Part shown: in pieces, positions 30,574-38,419 of the stretch
Layout of the letters: every line of letters begins with the position of its first letter
How positions within the stretch are numbered: the first letter of the stretch is position 1
Source: Nocardioides ginsengisegetis
GTDB taxonomy: Bacteria > Actinomycetota > Actinomycetes > Propionibacteriales > Nocardioidaceae
Assembly (NCBI RefSeq): GCF_014138045.1
Contig: NZ_JACGXA010000001.1
Coordinates: forward strand, 1,845,001 to 1,909,000
Direction: 5' to 3'
DNA length: 64,000 nt
Notes under the pieces: generated by a model
Database searches by the model: none
Told to the model about the DNA's origin: nothing
Seen by the model: the letters and a program-made list of their open reading frames with translations, nothing else
Made by a program: the position numbers and the translations under genes

Positions 30574-31664
30574 GCGCGGGTGGAACCCAGGCGACGACGC
30601 GCGGCGAACGCGATCAGGGCGAGGCCGAAGGCGACCCCGATGAGCGGCAGCGGCGAGCGCATCCAGTCGGCGAAGGTGCGGGGACCGGACTCACCGGCGT
30701 CGACCGAGGTCGGAACGCCCTGCGACGCCTGGGTGCCCGCGACCTGGGTGTCGTCGCTCGAGGTCTGCTGGCCGGTCGAGGCCTGGACGCCGAGGACCTC
30801 GAGGTCGTCGCCGGAACCGCCGTTGCCCTCGGTCTCGGTGCCGGTGTCACCGGTGCCGCCCGTGGTGCCGCCGGTGCCACCCGTCGTGCCGCCGGTGTCA
30901 CCCGTGTCGCCGGTGTCGGTGTCGTCCTCGCAGGGCGCGACCCAGAAGACCTTGGTCTTCGTGTCGTTGCCCTTCGACTTCGGCGTCGCGACGGTGAGCT
31001 TCACGTGGAAGCCCTGCTTCGGGTGCGGCTCGCCGTCGAAGGACAGCGTGTAGGTCTCGGTGCCGTCCAGGCCGGAGTCGGTGCCGGCGCCGGAGGCCGG
31101 GTCGCCGCCCACGAAGACACTGGAGGGGCCGTCGACGGTGAGGCCGACGTCCTTGGTGGGCGCCTGCATGGCGAAGCTCACCTGGGAGACGATGTCGGCG
31201 CCCTCGTCGTAGCCGTACCACTCGACCTGGAAGGTGCAGCCCGGGTGCGGCGAGTTCTGCGGGATGCCGTCCATCTCGCCGAGGGGCGCGATCTTCACGG
31301 TGCCGTTGTTGCCGGCCGGGTCGCCGTGGCCGCCCTTCGGACCCTTCGGGCCCTTCTCGCCACCGTTGCCCTTGTCGCCACCGTTGCCCTTGTCGCCACC
31401 GTTGCCCTTGTGGCCCTTGTCGCCCTGGTCGCCCTTGTCGCCGTGGTGACCGTTGTTGCTCTTGCCGTCCGAGGTGTCGTCCGAGTTGTCGCCCGACTTG
31501 TCGTGACCGTGGCCGTGCTGGCCCTGGTTCGTGCCCTGGTTCGTGCCCTGGGTCTGGCCGGAGGTGTCGTCGGCCTGCGCCGGGAGCGCCGCGGCGCCCC
31601 AGGACGCGGCCACGAGGGCGGCGGTGGCGGCGAGGGATCGTCGGAGGGTGGCGGGTCGAGACAT
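30570..31664 (-). CDS. Secreted collagen-like surface protein, probable sortase substrate
   Basis: A 364-residue exported protein. The signal peptide (residues 1 to about 31) ends in ALPAQA. Residues about 32-75 are Gln/Asn/His/Asp-rich. A collagen-like Gly-x-y stretch follows (about 75-115, GDKGDQGDKGHKGNGGDKG). The folded domain (about 120-265) has one cysteine pair candidate (Cys in HPGCTFQ and APCEDD). A Thr/Gly-rich spacer (GDTGDTGGTTGGTGG) leads to a hydrophobic tail (PLIGVAFGLALIAFAARRR). No LPxTG is present; VPTSVDAG at about 320 sits where a sorting signal would be. Its stop overlaps the start of the class F sortase. The ATG at 31664 has GGAG seven bases upstream. Confidence 0.85.
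   Translation of the reverse strand: MSRPATLRRSLAATAALVAASWGAAALPAQADDTSGQTQGTNQGTNQGQHGHGHDKSGDNSDDTSDGKSNNGHHGDKGDQGDKGHKGNGGDKGNGGDKGNGGEKGPKGPKGGHGDPAGNNGTVKIAPLGEMDGIPQNSPHPGCTFQVEWYGYDEGADIVSQVSFAMQAPTKDVGLTVDGPSSVFVGGDPASGAGTDSGLDGTETYTLSFDGEPHPKQGFHVKLTVATPKSKGNDTKTKVFWVAPCEDDTDTGDTGDTGGTTGGTGGTTGGTGDTGTETEGNGGSGDDLEVLGVQASTGQQTSSDDTQVAGTQASQGVPTSVDAGESGPRTFADWMRSPLPLIGVAFGLALIAFAARRRLGSTRA
31359..31412 (+). repeat. Three perfect 18-bp tandem repeats encoding collagen-like units
   Basis: The unit GCCACCGTTGCCCTTGTC occurs three times; the last differs only at the final base. On the minus strand each unit encodes two Gly-x-y triplets (GDKGNG). Related but diverged units continue to about 31443. 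Perfect identity suggests recent slippage. Confidence 0.85.
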
Positions 31665-31910
31665 CGTGGGGCTCCAGGTTTCTGCCAGTGGTGGCTGGCC
31701 TTTGTGAGATCTGACTCGGACGGTGTTCGCATCCCGGAGAGGTCTCGGGGAGCTCGTCCGGTGGATGGGTAGTCCCCGGGTGCACTCGGGTTGAAACACC
31801 GAGTTACGAAATAAGTCCGAACAGACAGGTGCATGTGAGGCAGCCCACTGTCAGACTGGGTGCGGACCCTCCCCGGTCTAGACAAGCCCCGCCTCGGAAC
31901 GGAGCCCTCC
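31665..31910. other. Divergent intergenic region, longest in the window
   Basis: This gap separates the collagen-like protein gene from the CAP protein gene. It includes a relatively AT-rich patch at 31790-31825 with TTGAAA, a likely promoter area for the CAP gene. A perfect GCCAG/CTGGC hairpin with a six-base loop lies at about 31683-31698, in the leader of the minus-strand gene. GCAGCCCA and TGGGTGC near 31840-31863 can pair in the leader of the plus-strand gene. I see no riboswitch consensus and no coding sequence. Confidence 0.5.
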
Positions 31911-32432
31911 ATGACCCCGCGACTCGCCCCCGCGATCGCCCTGCTCGCCTCCCTGCTCGCCGCGATCGGCACGGCGCTGGCCGCCGCCCCGGCCCCCGCC
32001 TCGGCCTCGATCTGGCGGGTGCCCGCGCCCCACACCGCGATCGACCCCCTCCTCCACCTCACGGAGTACGAGAACCGGGTCGCCTTCAAGATCAACCAGC
32101 ACCGGAAGGCAGCGGGCCTGGCCAAGGTGCGCTACTTCGGGTCCTGCATCGACGGCTACGCCGAGCGCTGGTCGCGGCACCTGGCGCTGACCGGCGCGTT
32201 CGAGCACCGCGACCAGATGAAGATCCTCAACGGCTGCGACCTGACGTGGGTCGGCGAGACGCTGGTCCGCGGCACCGGGATCACGCCGGGCGACGTGGTG
32301 AAGGCGTGGCTGCACTCCCCCGAGCACCGCGCCGTGATCATGAAGCCCCGGGCCAACCGCGCCGGGATCGGCGTCCGGATCGACCCCCAGGGCCGCTTCG
32401 TCGGGGTGCTCAACTTCGGCGACGTGAACTGA
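31911..32432 (+). CDS. Secreted CAP (SCP/PR1) domain protein
   Basis: A 173-residue exported protein. The signal peptide runs to PAPASA at about residue 32. The CAP fold follows: LTEYENRVAFKINQHRKAAG (motif helix 1), SRHLALTGAFEHRDQM with a metal-site His, VGETLVRGTG, and VKAWLHSPEHRAVIMKPRAN with the second histidine. Two cysteines (GSCIDG and NGCDLT) may form a disulphide. Bacterial CAP proteins are secreted and sometimes bind metals or lipids; their roles are poorly known. The ATG at 31911 has GGAG eight bases upstream. Confidence 0.88.
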   Translation: MTPRLAPAIALLASLLAAIGTALAAAPAPASASIWRVPAPHTAIDPLLHLTEYENRVAFKINQHRKAAGLAKVRYFGSCIDGYAERWSRHLALTGAFEHRDQMKILNGCDLTWVGETLVRGTGITPGDVVKAWLHSPEHRAVIMKPRANRAGIGVRIDPQGRFVGVLNFGDVN

Positions 32433-32514
32433 CCGACCGGATATCCGGACGTCCCGCGGGCACCCGGTGTGAGAGGGTGCTGCCTCCCCACCCACCCGAC
32501 CCGGAGGTCCCGTG

Positions 32515-33312
32515 ATGCTGCACGTCGCCATCGCGACGCGCGCGTTCCGGCGCTACTCGACCTACCGGGCCGCGACCGTGTCGGGCATCTTCACCAACTC
32601 GGTCTTCGGGGTCATCTACTCCTACGCCTACCTCGCGCTGTGGGCGCAGCGCCCGCACGCGGGCGGGTACGACGCCACGGATGCCGTGACCTACGTCTGG
32701 ATCGGCCAGGCGCTGCTGATGACGGTGGCGCTGTGGGGCGGCGGCACGACCGACGAGCTCGCCGAGCGGATCCGCACCGGTGACGTCGCGGTCGACCTCT
32801 ACCGCCCGGTCGGCCTGCTGGGGTGGTACCTCGCCGGCGACCTCGGCCGCGCGGCGTACCACTTCCTGACCCGGGGTCTGGGGCCGACGGTGATCGGCCT
32901 GGTCGTCTTCCACATCCGGCTCCCCGGCACGCCCGCGGCTGCCCTGGGGTTCCTCGCCAGCCTGGTCCTCGCCGTGATGACGAGCTTCGCGATCCGCTTC
33001 CTCGTCGCCTCCTCCGCGTTCTGGCTGCTCGACCAGTCGGGGGTGAAGATGCTGTCCGGCGTCTGCGCGATCTTCTTCACCGGCATGGCGCTGCCGCTCG
33101 TGATCTTCCCCGAGCCGCTGCGCTCGATCGCGCTCGCGCTGCCGTGGGCGTCCTACCTCCAGACGCCGGCCGACATCTGGCTCGGCAAGGACGCCGGGAC
33201 GGACCTCCTCGCCGCGCTCGGCGTCCAGGTCCTGTGGCTGGTCGTGCTGTTCGCCTGCTGCCGCGCGGTGCTCGCGGCCGCCACCCGCAAGGTGGTGGTC
33301 CAGGGTGGCTGA
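32515..33312 (+). CDS. ABC-2 type exporter permease, ABC2_membrane_6-like
   Basis: A 265-residue integral membrane protein with about six helices, including FGVIYSYAYLALW, LLMTVALWGGG and FLASLVLAVMTSFAIRFLVA. The segment ELAERIRTGDVAVDLYRPVG is typical of the paired permeases formerly annotated as DUF990. I prefer the ATG at 32515 (GGAGG seven bases upstream) over the GTG at 32512. It overlaps the next permease gene by eight bases. With 33305-34117 and 34120-35073 it makes a complete heteromeric ABC exporter; the cargo is unknown. Confidence 0.87.
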   Translation: MLHVAIATRAFRRYSTYRAATVSGIFTNSVFGVIYSYAYLALWAQRPHAGGYDATDAVTYVWIGQALLMTVALWGGGTTDELAERIRTGDVAVDLYRPVGLLGWYLAGDLGRAAYHFLTRGLGPTVIGLVVFHIRLPGTPAAALGFLASLVLAVMTSFAIRFLVASSAFWLLDQSGVKMLSGVCAIFFTGMALPLVIFPEPLRSIALALPWASYLQTPADIWLGKDAGTDLLAALGVQVLWLVVLFACCRAVLAAATRKVVVQGG

Positions 33313-34117
33313 CCTCTCCGTGCTCGGGGCGGCGGGCGACTACCGACGGATCGCGGCGATGTGGGTGCGCTCGGCGCTGGCCTACCGCGGCTCGTTCGTG
33401 ACGATGACGATCAGCAGCTTCCTGATGACGTTCCTCGACTTCGTCGCCATCGGGCTGATGTTCCACGTCATCGACCGGCTCGCGGGCTTCGAGCTCTGGC
33501 AGGTCGCGCTGCTCTACGGCGCCTCGGGGATCGGCATCGGCATCGCGGACATGGTCATCGGCAGCGTGGAGCTGATCGGCCAGCACATCCGGATGGGCAC
33601 GCTCGACGCGATGCTGGTGCGCCCGGTGCCGCTCCTGGTGCAGGTGTGCGCCGACCGGTTCGCCCTCCGCCGGCTCGGCCGGATCAGCCAGACCGTCATC
33701 GTGTTCGGCTACGGCGCCTGGCACGTCGACTGGGACCTCGCCAAGGTCGCGGTCGCCGTCCTCATGTGCGTCGGCGCGGTCGCGATCTTCTTCGCCCTGT
33801 TCGTGGGTGTCTCCTGCGTGCAATTCTGGACCCACGACGCCTCCGAGATCGCCAACGCGTTCACCTACGGCGGCAACACGATGACGCAGTACCCACTCAC
33901 GATCTTCCCCACCGAGGTCGCCAAGTCGCTGACCTTCGTCATCCCGGTGGCCTTCACCAACTGGTACTCCTGCCTCTACCTGCTCGACCGCCCCGACCCG
34001 TTCGGCGCGCCCGCGTGGTTCGCTCTCCTGCCGCTGCCCGTGGGGGCGCTCATGGTCGGCCTGGCCCTGCTGGTCTGGCGCGCCGGCGTCCGCACCTACA
34101 CCTCGACCGGGAGCTGA
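33305..34117 (+). CDS. ABC-2 type exporter permease, second subunit
   Basis: A 270-residue membrane protein with about six helices, paralogous to the preceding permease: RSALAYRGSFVTMTISSFLM at the N-terminus, ELIGQHIRMGTLDAMLVRPV as the coupling segment, and FTYGGNTMTQYPLTIFP before the last helices. It starts with GTG inside the end of the first permease gene, so expression is coupled. Two different permeases plus one ATPase suggest a heterodimeric channel. Confidence 0.87.
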   Translation: MADLSVLGAAGDYRRIAAMWVRSALAYRGSFVTMTISSFLMTFLDFVAIGLMFHVIDRLAGFELWQVALLYGASGIGIGIADMVIGSVELIGQHIRMGTLDAMLVRPVPLLVQVCADRFALRRLGRISQTVIVFGYGAWHVDWDLAKVAVAVLMCVGAVAIFFALFVGVSCVQFWTHDASEIANAFTYGGNTMTQYPLTIFPTEVAKSLTFVIPVAFTNWYSCLYLLDRPDPFGAPAWFALLPLPVGALMVGLALLVWRAGVRTYTSTGS

Positions 34118-34119
34118 CC

Positions 34120-35073
34120 GTGACCGCACCGCTCATCGACGTCCGCGACCTCGAGCGCACCTTCGTCGTACGCCGCAAGGAGGGCCGCCTGCGCCGGCGG
34201 GCCGAGACGGTCCACGCCGTCCGCGACCTGACTTTCAGCATCGGCGCCGGCGAGATGGTCGGCTACATCGGGCCCAACGGCGCCGGGAAGTCCACGACGA
34301 TCAAGATGCTCACCGGCATCCTCGTGCCGACGTCGGGACACCTGCGCGTCGCGGGGCTCGAGCCGCAGAAGCACCGCGTGGAGCTGGCCCGCCGCATCGG
34401 CGTCGTCTTCGGCCAGCGCACCACGCTGTGGTGGGACCTGCCGCTGCGCGACTCCTTCGACCTGCTCCAGAAGATCTACCGCACCGACCCGGCCCGGCAC
34501 CGCGCGAACCTCGCGGAGTTCGTCGAGCTGCTCGACCTCGGCGACCTGCTGGACACGCCGGTCCGCCAGCTCAGCCTGGGCCAGCGGATGCGCGGCGACA
34601 TCGTGGCGGCGCTGCTGCACGACCCCGAGATCCTCTACCTCGACGAGCCCACGATCGGGCTGGACGTGATCAGCAAGGGAAGGCTCCGGGAGTTCCTGCG
34701 GACCCTCAACGCGCGGCGCGGCACGACCCTGCTGCTGACGACCCACGACCTCCAGGACATCGAGGCGCTGTGCGACCGGGTCGTCGTCATCGACCACGGC
34801 ACCGCTGTCTTCGACGGCCCGCTGGCCGACCTGCACCGGCAGGGCGGCTCGACGCGGACGCTCGTGGTCGACCTCGTCGACGAGGCACCGCCGATCGAGG
34901 TCGCGGGCGCGGTGACGCGCCGCGTCGAGGGTCCCCGGCAGTGGCTGGCGTTCCCGAGCGACGCGAGCGCCGCGCCGGTCGTCGCGGCCGTGGCGGCGTC
35001 GTACGACGTGGCTGACCTGTCCATCCAGGAGCCCGACATCGAGGACGTCATCCGCGAGCTCTACAGCCGCTGA
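34120..35073 (+). CDS. ABC exporter ATP-binding protein
   Basis: A 317-residue ATPase. Walker A is GPNGAGKST (about residues 48-56), the Q-loop region is GVVFGQRTTLWWDLP, the signature is LSLGQRMRGD, Walker B is ILYLDEPTIGLD and the switch histidine is in LLTTHDL. FGQRTTLWWDLP and IGLDVISK are typical of the subfamily that pairs with ABC2_membrane_6 permeases. The C-terminal 80 residues form a regulatory extension. The start is the GTG at 34120, two bases after the second permease stop. Confidence 0.93.
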   Translation: MTAPLIDVRDLERTFVVRRKEGRLRRRAETVHAVRDLTFSIGAGEMVGYIGPNGAGKSTTIKMLTGILVPTSGHLRVAGLEPQKHRVELARRIGVVFGQRTTLWWDLPLRDSFDLLQKIYRTDPARHRANLAEFVELLDLGDLLDTPVRQLSLGQRMRGDIVAALLHDPEILYLDEPTIGLDVISKGRLREFLRTLNARRGTTLLLTTHDLQDIEALCDRVVVIDHGTAVFDGPLADLHRQGGSTRTLVVDLVDEAPPIEVAGAVTRRVEGPRQWLAFPSDASAAPVVAAVAASYDVADLSIQEPDIEDVIRELYSR

Positions 35074-35076
35074 GGG

Positions 35077-37512
35077 CTACAGCGGCGCGCGCAGCGTGGC
35101 CCGGATCCCGAACTGGTCCCCGCCGACGTCGACCTGGAAGCCACCGGCGGCCAGCCAGTCGGCGGTGACCGCCTCGTCGCGGCGGAGGTAGGCCAGCCCG
35201 ACGCACGCGCCGACCGTCTCGCCCCAGGCGGCGCTGGTGACCTGGCCGACAGGACGGCCGTCGAGCAGCACCAGCTCACCGCCCCACAGCATCGGCTCGG
35301 GGTCCTCCAGCACGAAGGACACGAGCCGCCGCCGGGGGCCGGGGGCGCGCAGGGCCTCCCGGTGCGCGGCCAGGGCCGACCGGCCGAGGAAGTCCTTGTC
35401 CCGGTCGAGCGCGGTGGCGAACACCAGGCCCGCCTCGACCGGACCGAAGTCGGGGGTCAGCTCGCGACCGAAGGCCCGGTAGCCCTTCTCCAGCCGCAGC
35501 GACTCGATCGTGTAGTAGCCGGCGTCCGCAACGTCGGCAGCCCGGAGCAGGTCGTAGACCCCGGTGGTCAGCTCCATCGGGACGAGCAGCTCCCAGCCGA
35601 GCTCGCCGACGTAGGTCATCCGGGTCGCACGGACGGTCGCGTGGCCGAGGAAGAGCTCGCGGCTGGTGGCGAAGAGGAAGGCCTCCTCCCCCAGGGCGCT
35701 GTCGGTGAGGGCCTGGAGCACCTCCCGCGACCGCGGCCCCATCACGCCGAGCACGGCGTGGGCCGACGTCACGTCGCGGACCGTGGCGGTGACGCCGTCG
35801 GGCCGGTGCCGCTCGAGCCAGTCGAGGTCGCGGACGGTGGTGGCCGAGCTGCTCACGAGCAAGAACTCGTCGGCAGCGACCCGCGTCACGGTCAGGTCGG
35901 CCTCATAGGTGCCGCGCGCGTTGAGCCAGGGCGTGTAGACGACCCGGCCCGGCTCGACGTCGACGTCGTTGGCGCAGACCCACTGCAGCCAGGCGAGCGA
36001 CCCGGGTCCGGAGACGACGTACTTGCTGAAGGAGGTCTGGTCGAAGACCGCGACGTCCTGCCGGGTGGCCCGCTGCTCTGCTGCGGACCACGGCAGCCAG
36101 GACTGCTTGCCCCAGGCGTAGTGGAGGCGGGGCTCGGCCGGGCTCGGGGCAAAGACGTTGGGCCGCTCCCAGCCCATCCGGGAGCCGAACACCGCTCCGC
36201 GTGCCGCCAGCCGGTCGTGCACCGGCGAGCAGCGGAAGGGCCGCGCGGTCTCGAGCTCGCGGTTGGGCCAGGGCACCGCGTAGTGCAGGCCCAGCACCTC
36301 CGCGACCCGGTCGCGCAGCCAGCGGTTGTTGGCGTTGAACGGCGCGAAGCGGCGTACGTCGACCCCGACGAGGTCGGTCGTGGCCTCGCCCTCGACGATC
36401 CACTCCGCGAGCGCCCGGCCCGCGCCGCCGGCGGAGGCGATGCCGACGGAGTTGAAGCCGGCGCCGACGAAGTGACCACGAAGCCCGGGGGTCTCCCCCA
36501 GCAGGAACTGGTTGTCGGGGGTGAACGACTCGGGGCCGTTGTAGAACTTGCGGATCCCGGTCTCGGCCAGCGCCGGGATCCGCACCAGCGCCTCGTCCAT
36601 CAGCACCGAGAAGTGCTCCCAGTCCTCCTCGAGCAGCTGGAACTCGAAGGGGTGCGGGATGGTGTCGGGCGAGCGCCACGGCTTGGCCTCGGGCTCGAAG
36701 CCGCCGACCACCAGGCCGCCGACCTCCTCCTTGAAGTAGGTGAAGCCGTCGGGGTCGCGCATGATCGGCAGGTCCGGGTGGACGCCGTCGACCGCCTCGG
36801 TCACGACGTAGAAGTGCTCGGCGGAGTGGAGCGGCACCGTCACCCCCGCCCGGTCGCCGAGCGCCTTGGACCACTGGCCGGCGCAGGTCACCACGACCTC
36901 CGCCTCCACGTCCCCCCGGTCCGTCCGCACCCCGGTGACCCGACGCCCCGCGCCCGACCCGGCGACGGTGTAGCCGGTCACCCGCACCCGCTCGACGATC
37001 CGGGCCCCGCCCTGCCGCGCCCCCTTCGCCAGCGACTGGGTGAGGTCGGTCGGGTTCACCTTGCCGTCCCCCGGCAGCCAGATCGCGCCGAGCAGGTCGT
37101 CGACGGCCATCACCGGCCACAGGTCGCGGGCCTGCGCGGGCGTGAGCAGCTCGCACTCCATGTCGTACGCCGCGGCGTTGGCCGCCGTGCGCCGCAGCTG
37201 CACCATGCGGTCCTCGGTGCGCGCGACGATCACCCCGCCGACGTTGCGGTAGCCCGTCGCGAGCCCGGTCTCGGCCTCGAGGCGGGCGTAGAGCTCGGCG
37301 GAGTACTGCACGAGTCGGGTCCCGCTCTCGGAGGCGCGCAGCGGCCCGACCAGGCCCGCGGCGTGCCACGTGGTGCCGCACGAGAGGGTGCCCTGCTCGA
37401 GCAGCAGCACGTCGGTCCAGCCCAGCTTGGTCAGGTGGTAGGCCACCGACGTGCCGATCACGCCGCCGCCGACGACCACGACCCGGGCGCGGGCGGGGAG
37501 GTCAGTCGTCAC
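35077..37512 (-). CDS. FAD-dependent oxidoreductase with GcvT domain (dimethylglycine/sarcosine dehydrogenase-like)
   Basis: An 811-residue two-domain enzyme. The N-terminal half is a DAO-type flavoprotein with the dinucleotide fold VVVVGGGVIGTSVAYHL (residues 11-27) and GTTWHAAGLVG, where the histidine matches the residue that carries FAD covalently in dimethylglycine dehydrogenase. From about residue 430 a GcvT-like aminomethyl-folate domain follows (FDQTSFSKYVVSGP, VLGVMGPRSREVLQ, YVGELGWELLVPM, FLGRSAL). Such enzymes demethylate N-methylated amines or glycines and pass one-carbon units to tetrahydrofolate. It overlaps the kinase gene upstream by 11 bases and belongs to the amine locus, so an N-methyl amine or glycine derivative is likely as substrate. 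Confidence 0.9.
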   Translation of the reverse strand: MTTDLPARARVVVVGGGVIGTSVAYHLTKLGWTDVLLLEQGTLSCGTTWHAAGLVGPLRASESGTRLVQYSAELYARLEAETGLATGYRNVGGVIVARTEDRMVQLRRTAANAAAYDMECELLTPAQARDLWPVMAVDDLLGAIWLPGDGKVNPTDLTQSLAKGARQGGARIVERVRVTGYTVAGSGAGRRVTGVRTDRGDVEAEVVVTCAGQWSKALGDRAGVTVPLHSAEHFYVVTEAVDGVHPDLPIMRDPDGFTYFKEEVGGLVVGGFEPEAKPWRSPDTIPHPFEFQLLEEDWEHFSVLMDEALVRIPALAETGIRKFYNGPESFTPDNQFLLGETPGLRGHFVGAGFNSVGIASAGGAGRALAEWIVEGEATTDLVGVDVRRFAPFNANNRWLRDRVAEVLGLHYAVPWPNRELETARPFRCSPVHDRLAARGAVFGSRMGWERPNVFAPSPAEPRLHYAWGKQSWLPWSAAEQRATRQDVAVFDQTSFSKYVVSGPGSLAWLQWVCANDVDVEPGRVVYTPWLNARGTYEADLTVTRVAADEFLLVSSSATTVRDLDWLERHRPDGVTATVRDVTSAHAVLGVMGPRSREVLQALTDSALGEEAFLFATSRELFLGHATVRATRMTYVGELGWELLVPMELTTGVYDLLRAADVADAGYYTIESLRLEKGYRAFGRELTPDFGPVEAGLVFATALDRDKDFLGRSALAAHREALRAPGPRRRLVSFVLEDPEPMLWGGELVLLDGRPVGQVTSAAWGETVGACVGLAYLRRDEAVTADWLAAGGFQVDVGGDQFGIRATLRAPL

Positions 37513-38416
37513 GCACGGCCTCCTCGAGCAGCCGGTCCAGGCGCGGGCTGGTGAAGGTCGCCGCGGCCCGGTCGAAGCGCTCCTGCCCCCACGCGAAGAA
37601 GTCGTGGTCGATCTCGCTGGCCGCGGCCTGGATGGCGCCCCACAGCGACCAGCCGTACTGGCTGCAGAGCGCCTGCAGGTGCACCCGGGCCAGCCGGTGC
37701 CGCGACGCCACGCCGAAGTAGGCCGTCGTCAGCTCCTCGACCTGGTCGTCGTCGAGCTCGCACTCGTTGGCGGTGTTGCCGAGCTCGAAGCAGCAGTCGT
37801 TGTTGCCGGAGTACTCGTAGTCGATCAGCCAGAGCCGCTCGCCGTCGTCGACGAAGTTGCCGGCGAGCAGGTCGTTGTTGCACGGGACCGTCGCCCCGGC
37901 CCGCACCGACAGGGCCGACCGCACGCGGGCGAAGTCCGCCGCGTGGTCGACGTACCCAACGAAGAGGCGGTAGCCCTGCTCGCGGACCGTGCGCAGGTAG
38001 CCCGCCTGGCGGGCGAACATGTCGAAGTCGTTGACGAAGCGCGGCCCGTCGTGGAGCCGCCGGATCGCCCGGCCCACCCGGGTCACGACGCCGGGGCGCG
38101 CGAACGTCGCGTTGTCGTAGGTCTCCCCCGGGATGTAGTCGATGACGAGCGCCCCGAGCTCGGGCAGGTAGTCCACGACGCCGGCGCCCACCCCCGCCGC
38201 GGCGGCCGCGAGCGTGTTGGCGTGCTCGGCGTCGCGGTCGATCCCGAGCAGGTCCGGGTCACCGCGGAAGAGCCGGACCACGACGGCGCGCTCGGGCGTG
38301 GTGACGTGCAGGTTGTGGTTGGTCAGCCCGCCGTGCAGCTCGACGACCGTGCGCGGGAGGCCCTGCAGGACCGGGATCCGGTCCAGCAGGGCCTCCACTC
38401 CGGCCATGGAGCTCAC
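37502..38416 (-). CDS. Choline/ethanolamine kinase-like phosphotransferase
   Basis: A 304-residue protein-kinase-fold phosphotransferase. GGLTNHNLHV (about 29-38) is the choline-kinase type ATP loop. The catalytic segment is PCNNDLLAGNF, in which the histidine of the usual H-N-D is asparagine while the aspartate is kept. LWLIDYEYSGNNDCCFELGN is the metal-binding segment typical of LicA/choline kinase rather than antibiotic kinases. Phosphorylation of choline, ethanolamine or a related amino alcohol is the best guess. GTG 38416 or ATG 38407 may be the start. It lies between the permease and the FAD/GcvT gene in an apparent operon. Confidence 0.82.
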   Translation of the reverse strand: MSSMAGVEALLDRIPVLQGLPRTVVELHGGLTNHNLHVTTPERAVVVRLFRGDPDLLGIDRDAEHANTLAAAAAGVGAGVVDYLPELGALVIDYIPGETYDNATFARPGVVTRVGRAIRRLHDGPRFVNDFDMFARQAGYLRTVREQGYRLFVGYVDHAADFARVRSALSVRAGATVPCNNDLLAGNFVDDGERLWLIDYEYSGNNDCCFELGNTANECELDDDQVEELTTAYFGVASRHRLARVHLQALCSQYGWSLWGAIQAAASEIDHDFFAWGQERFDRAAATFTSPRLDRLLEEAVRDD

Positions 38417-38419
38417 GCG

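Noticed and set aside
31359..31443. A CRISPR-like repeat array
   Set aside because: The repeats are 18 bp, head to tail with no spacers, and encode Gly-x-y triplets in frame.
31665..31910. A cyclic dinucleotide riboswitch ahead of the cell-surface genes
   Set aside because: The region has short hairpins but lacks the conserved core of the c-di-AMP or c-di-GMP classes as far as I can read it.
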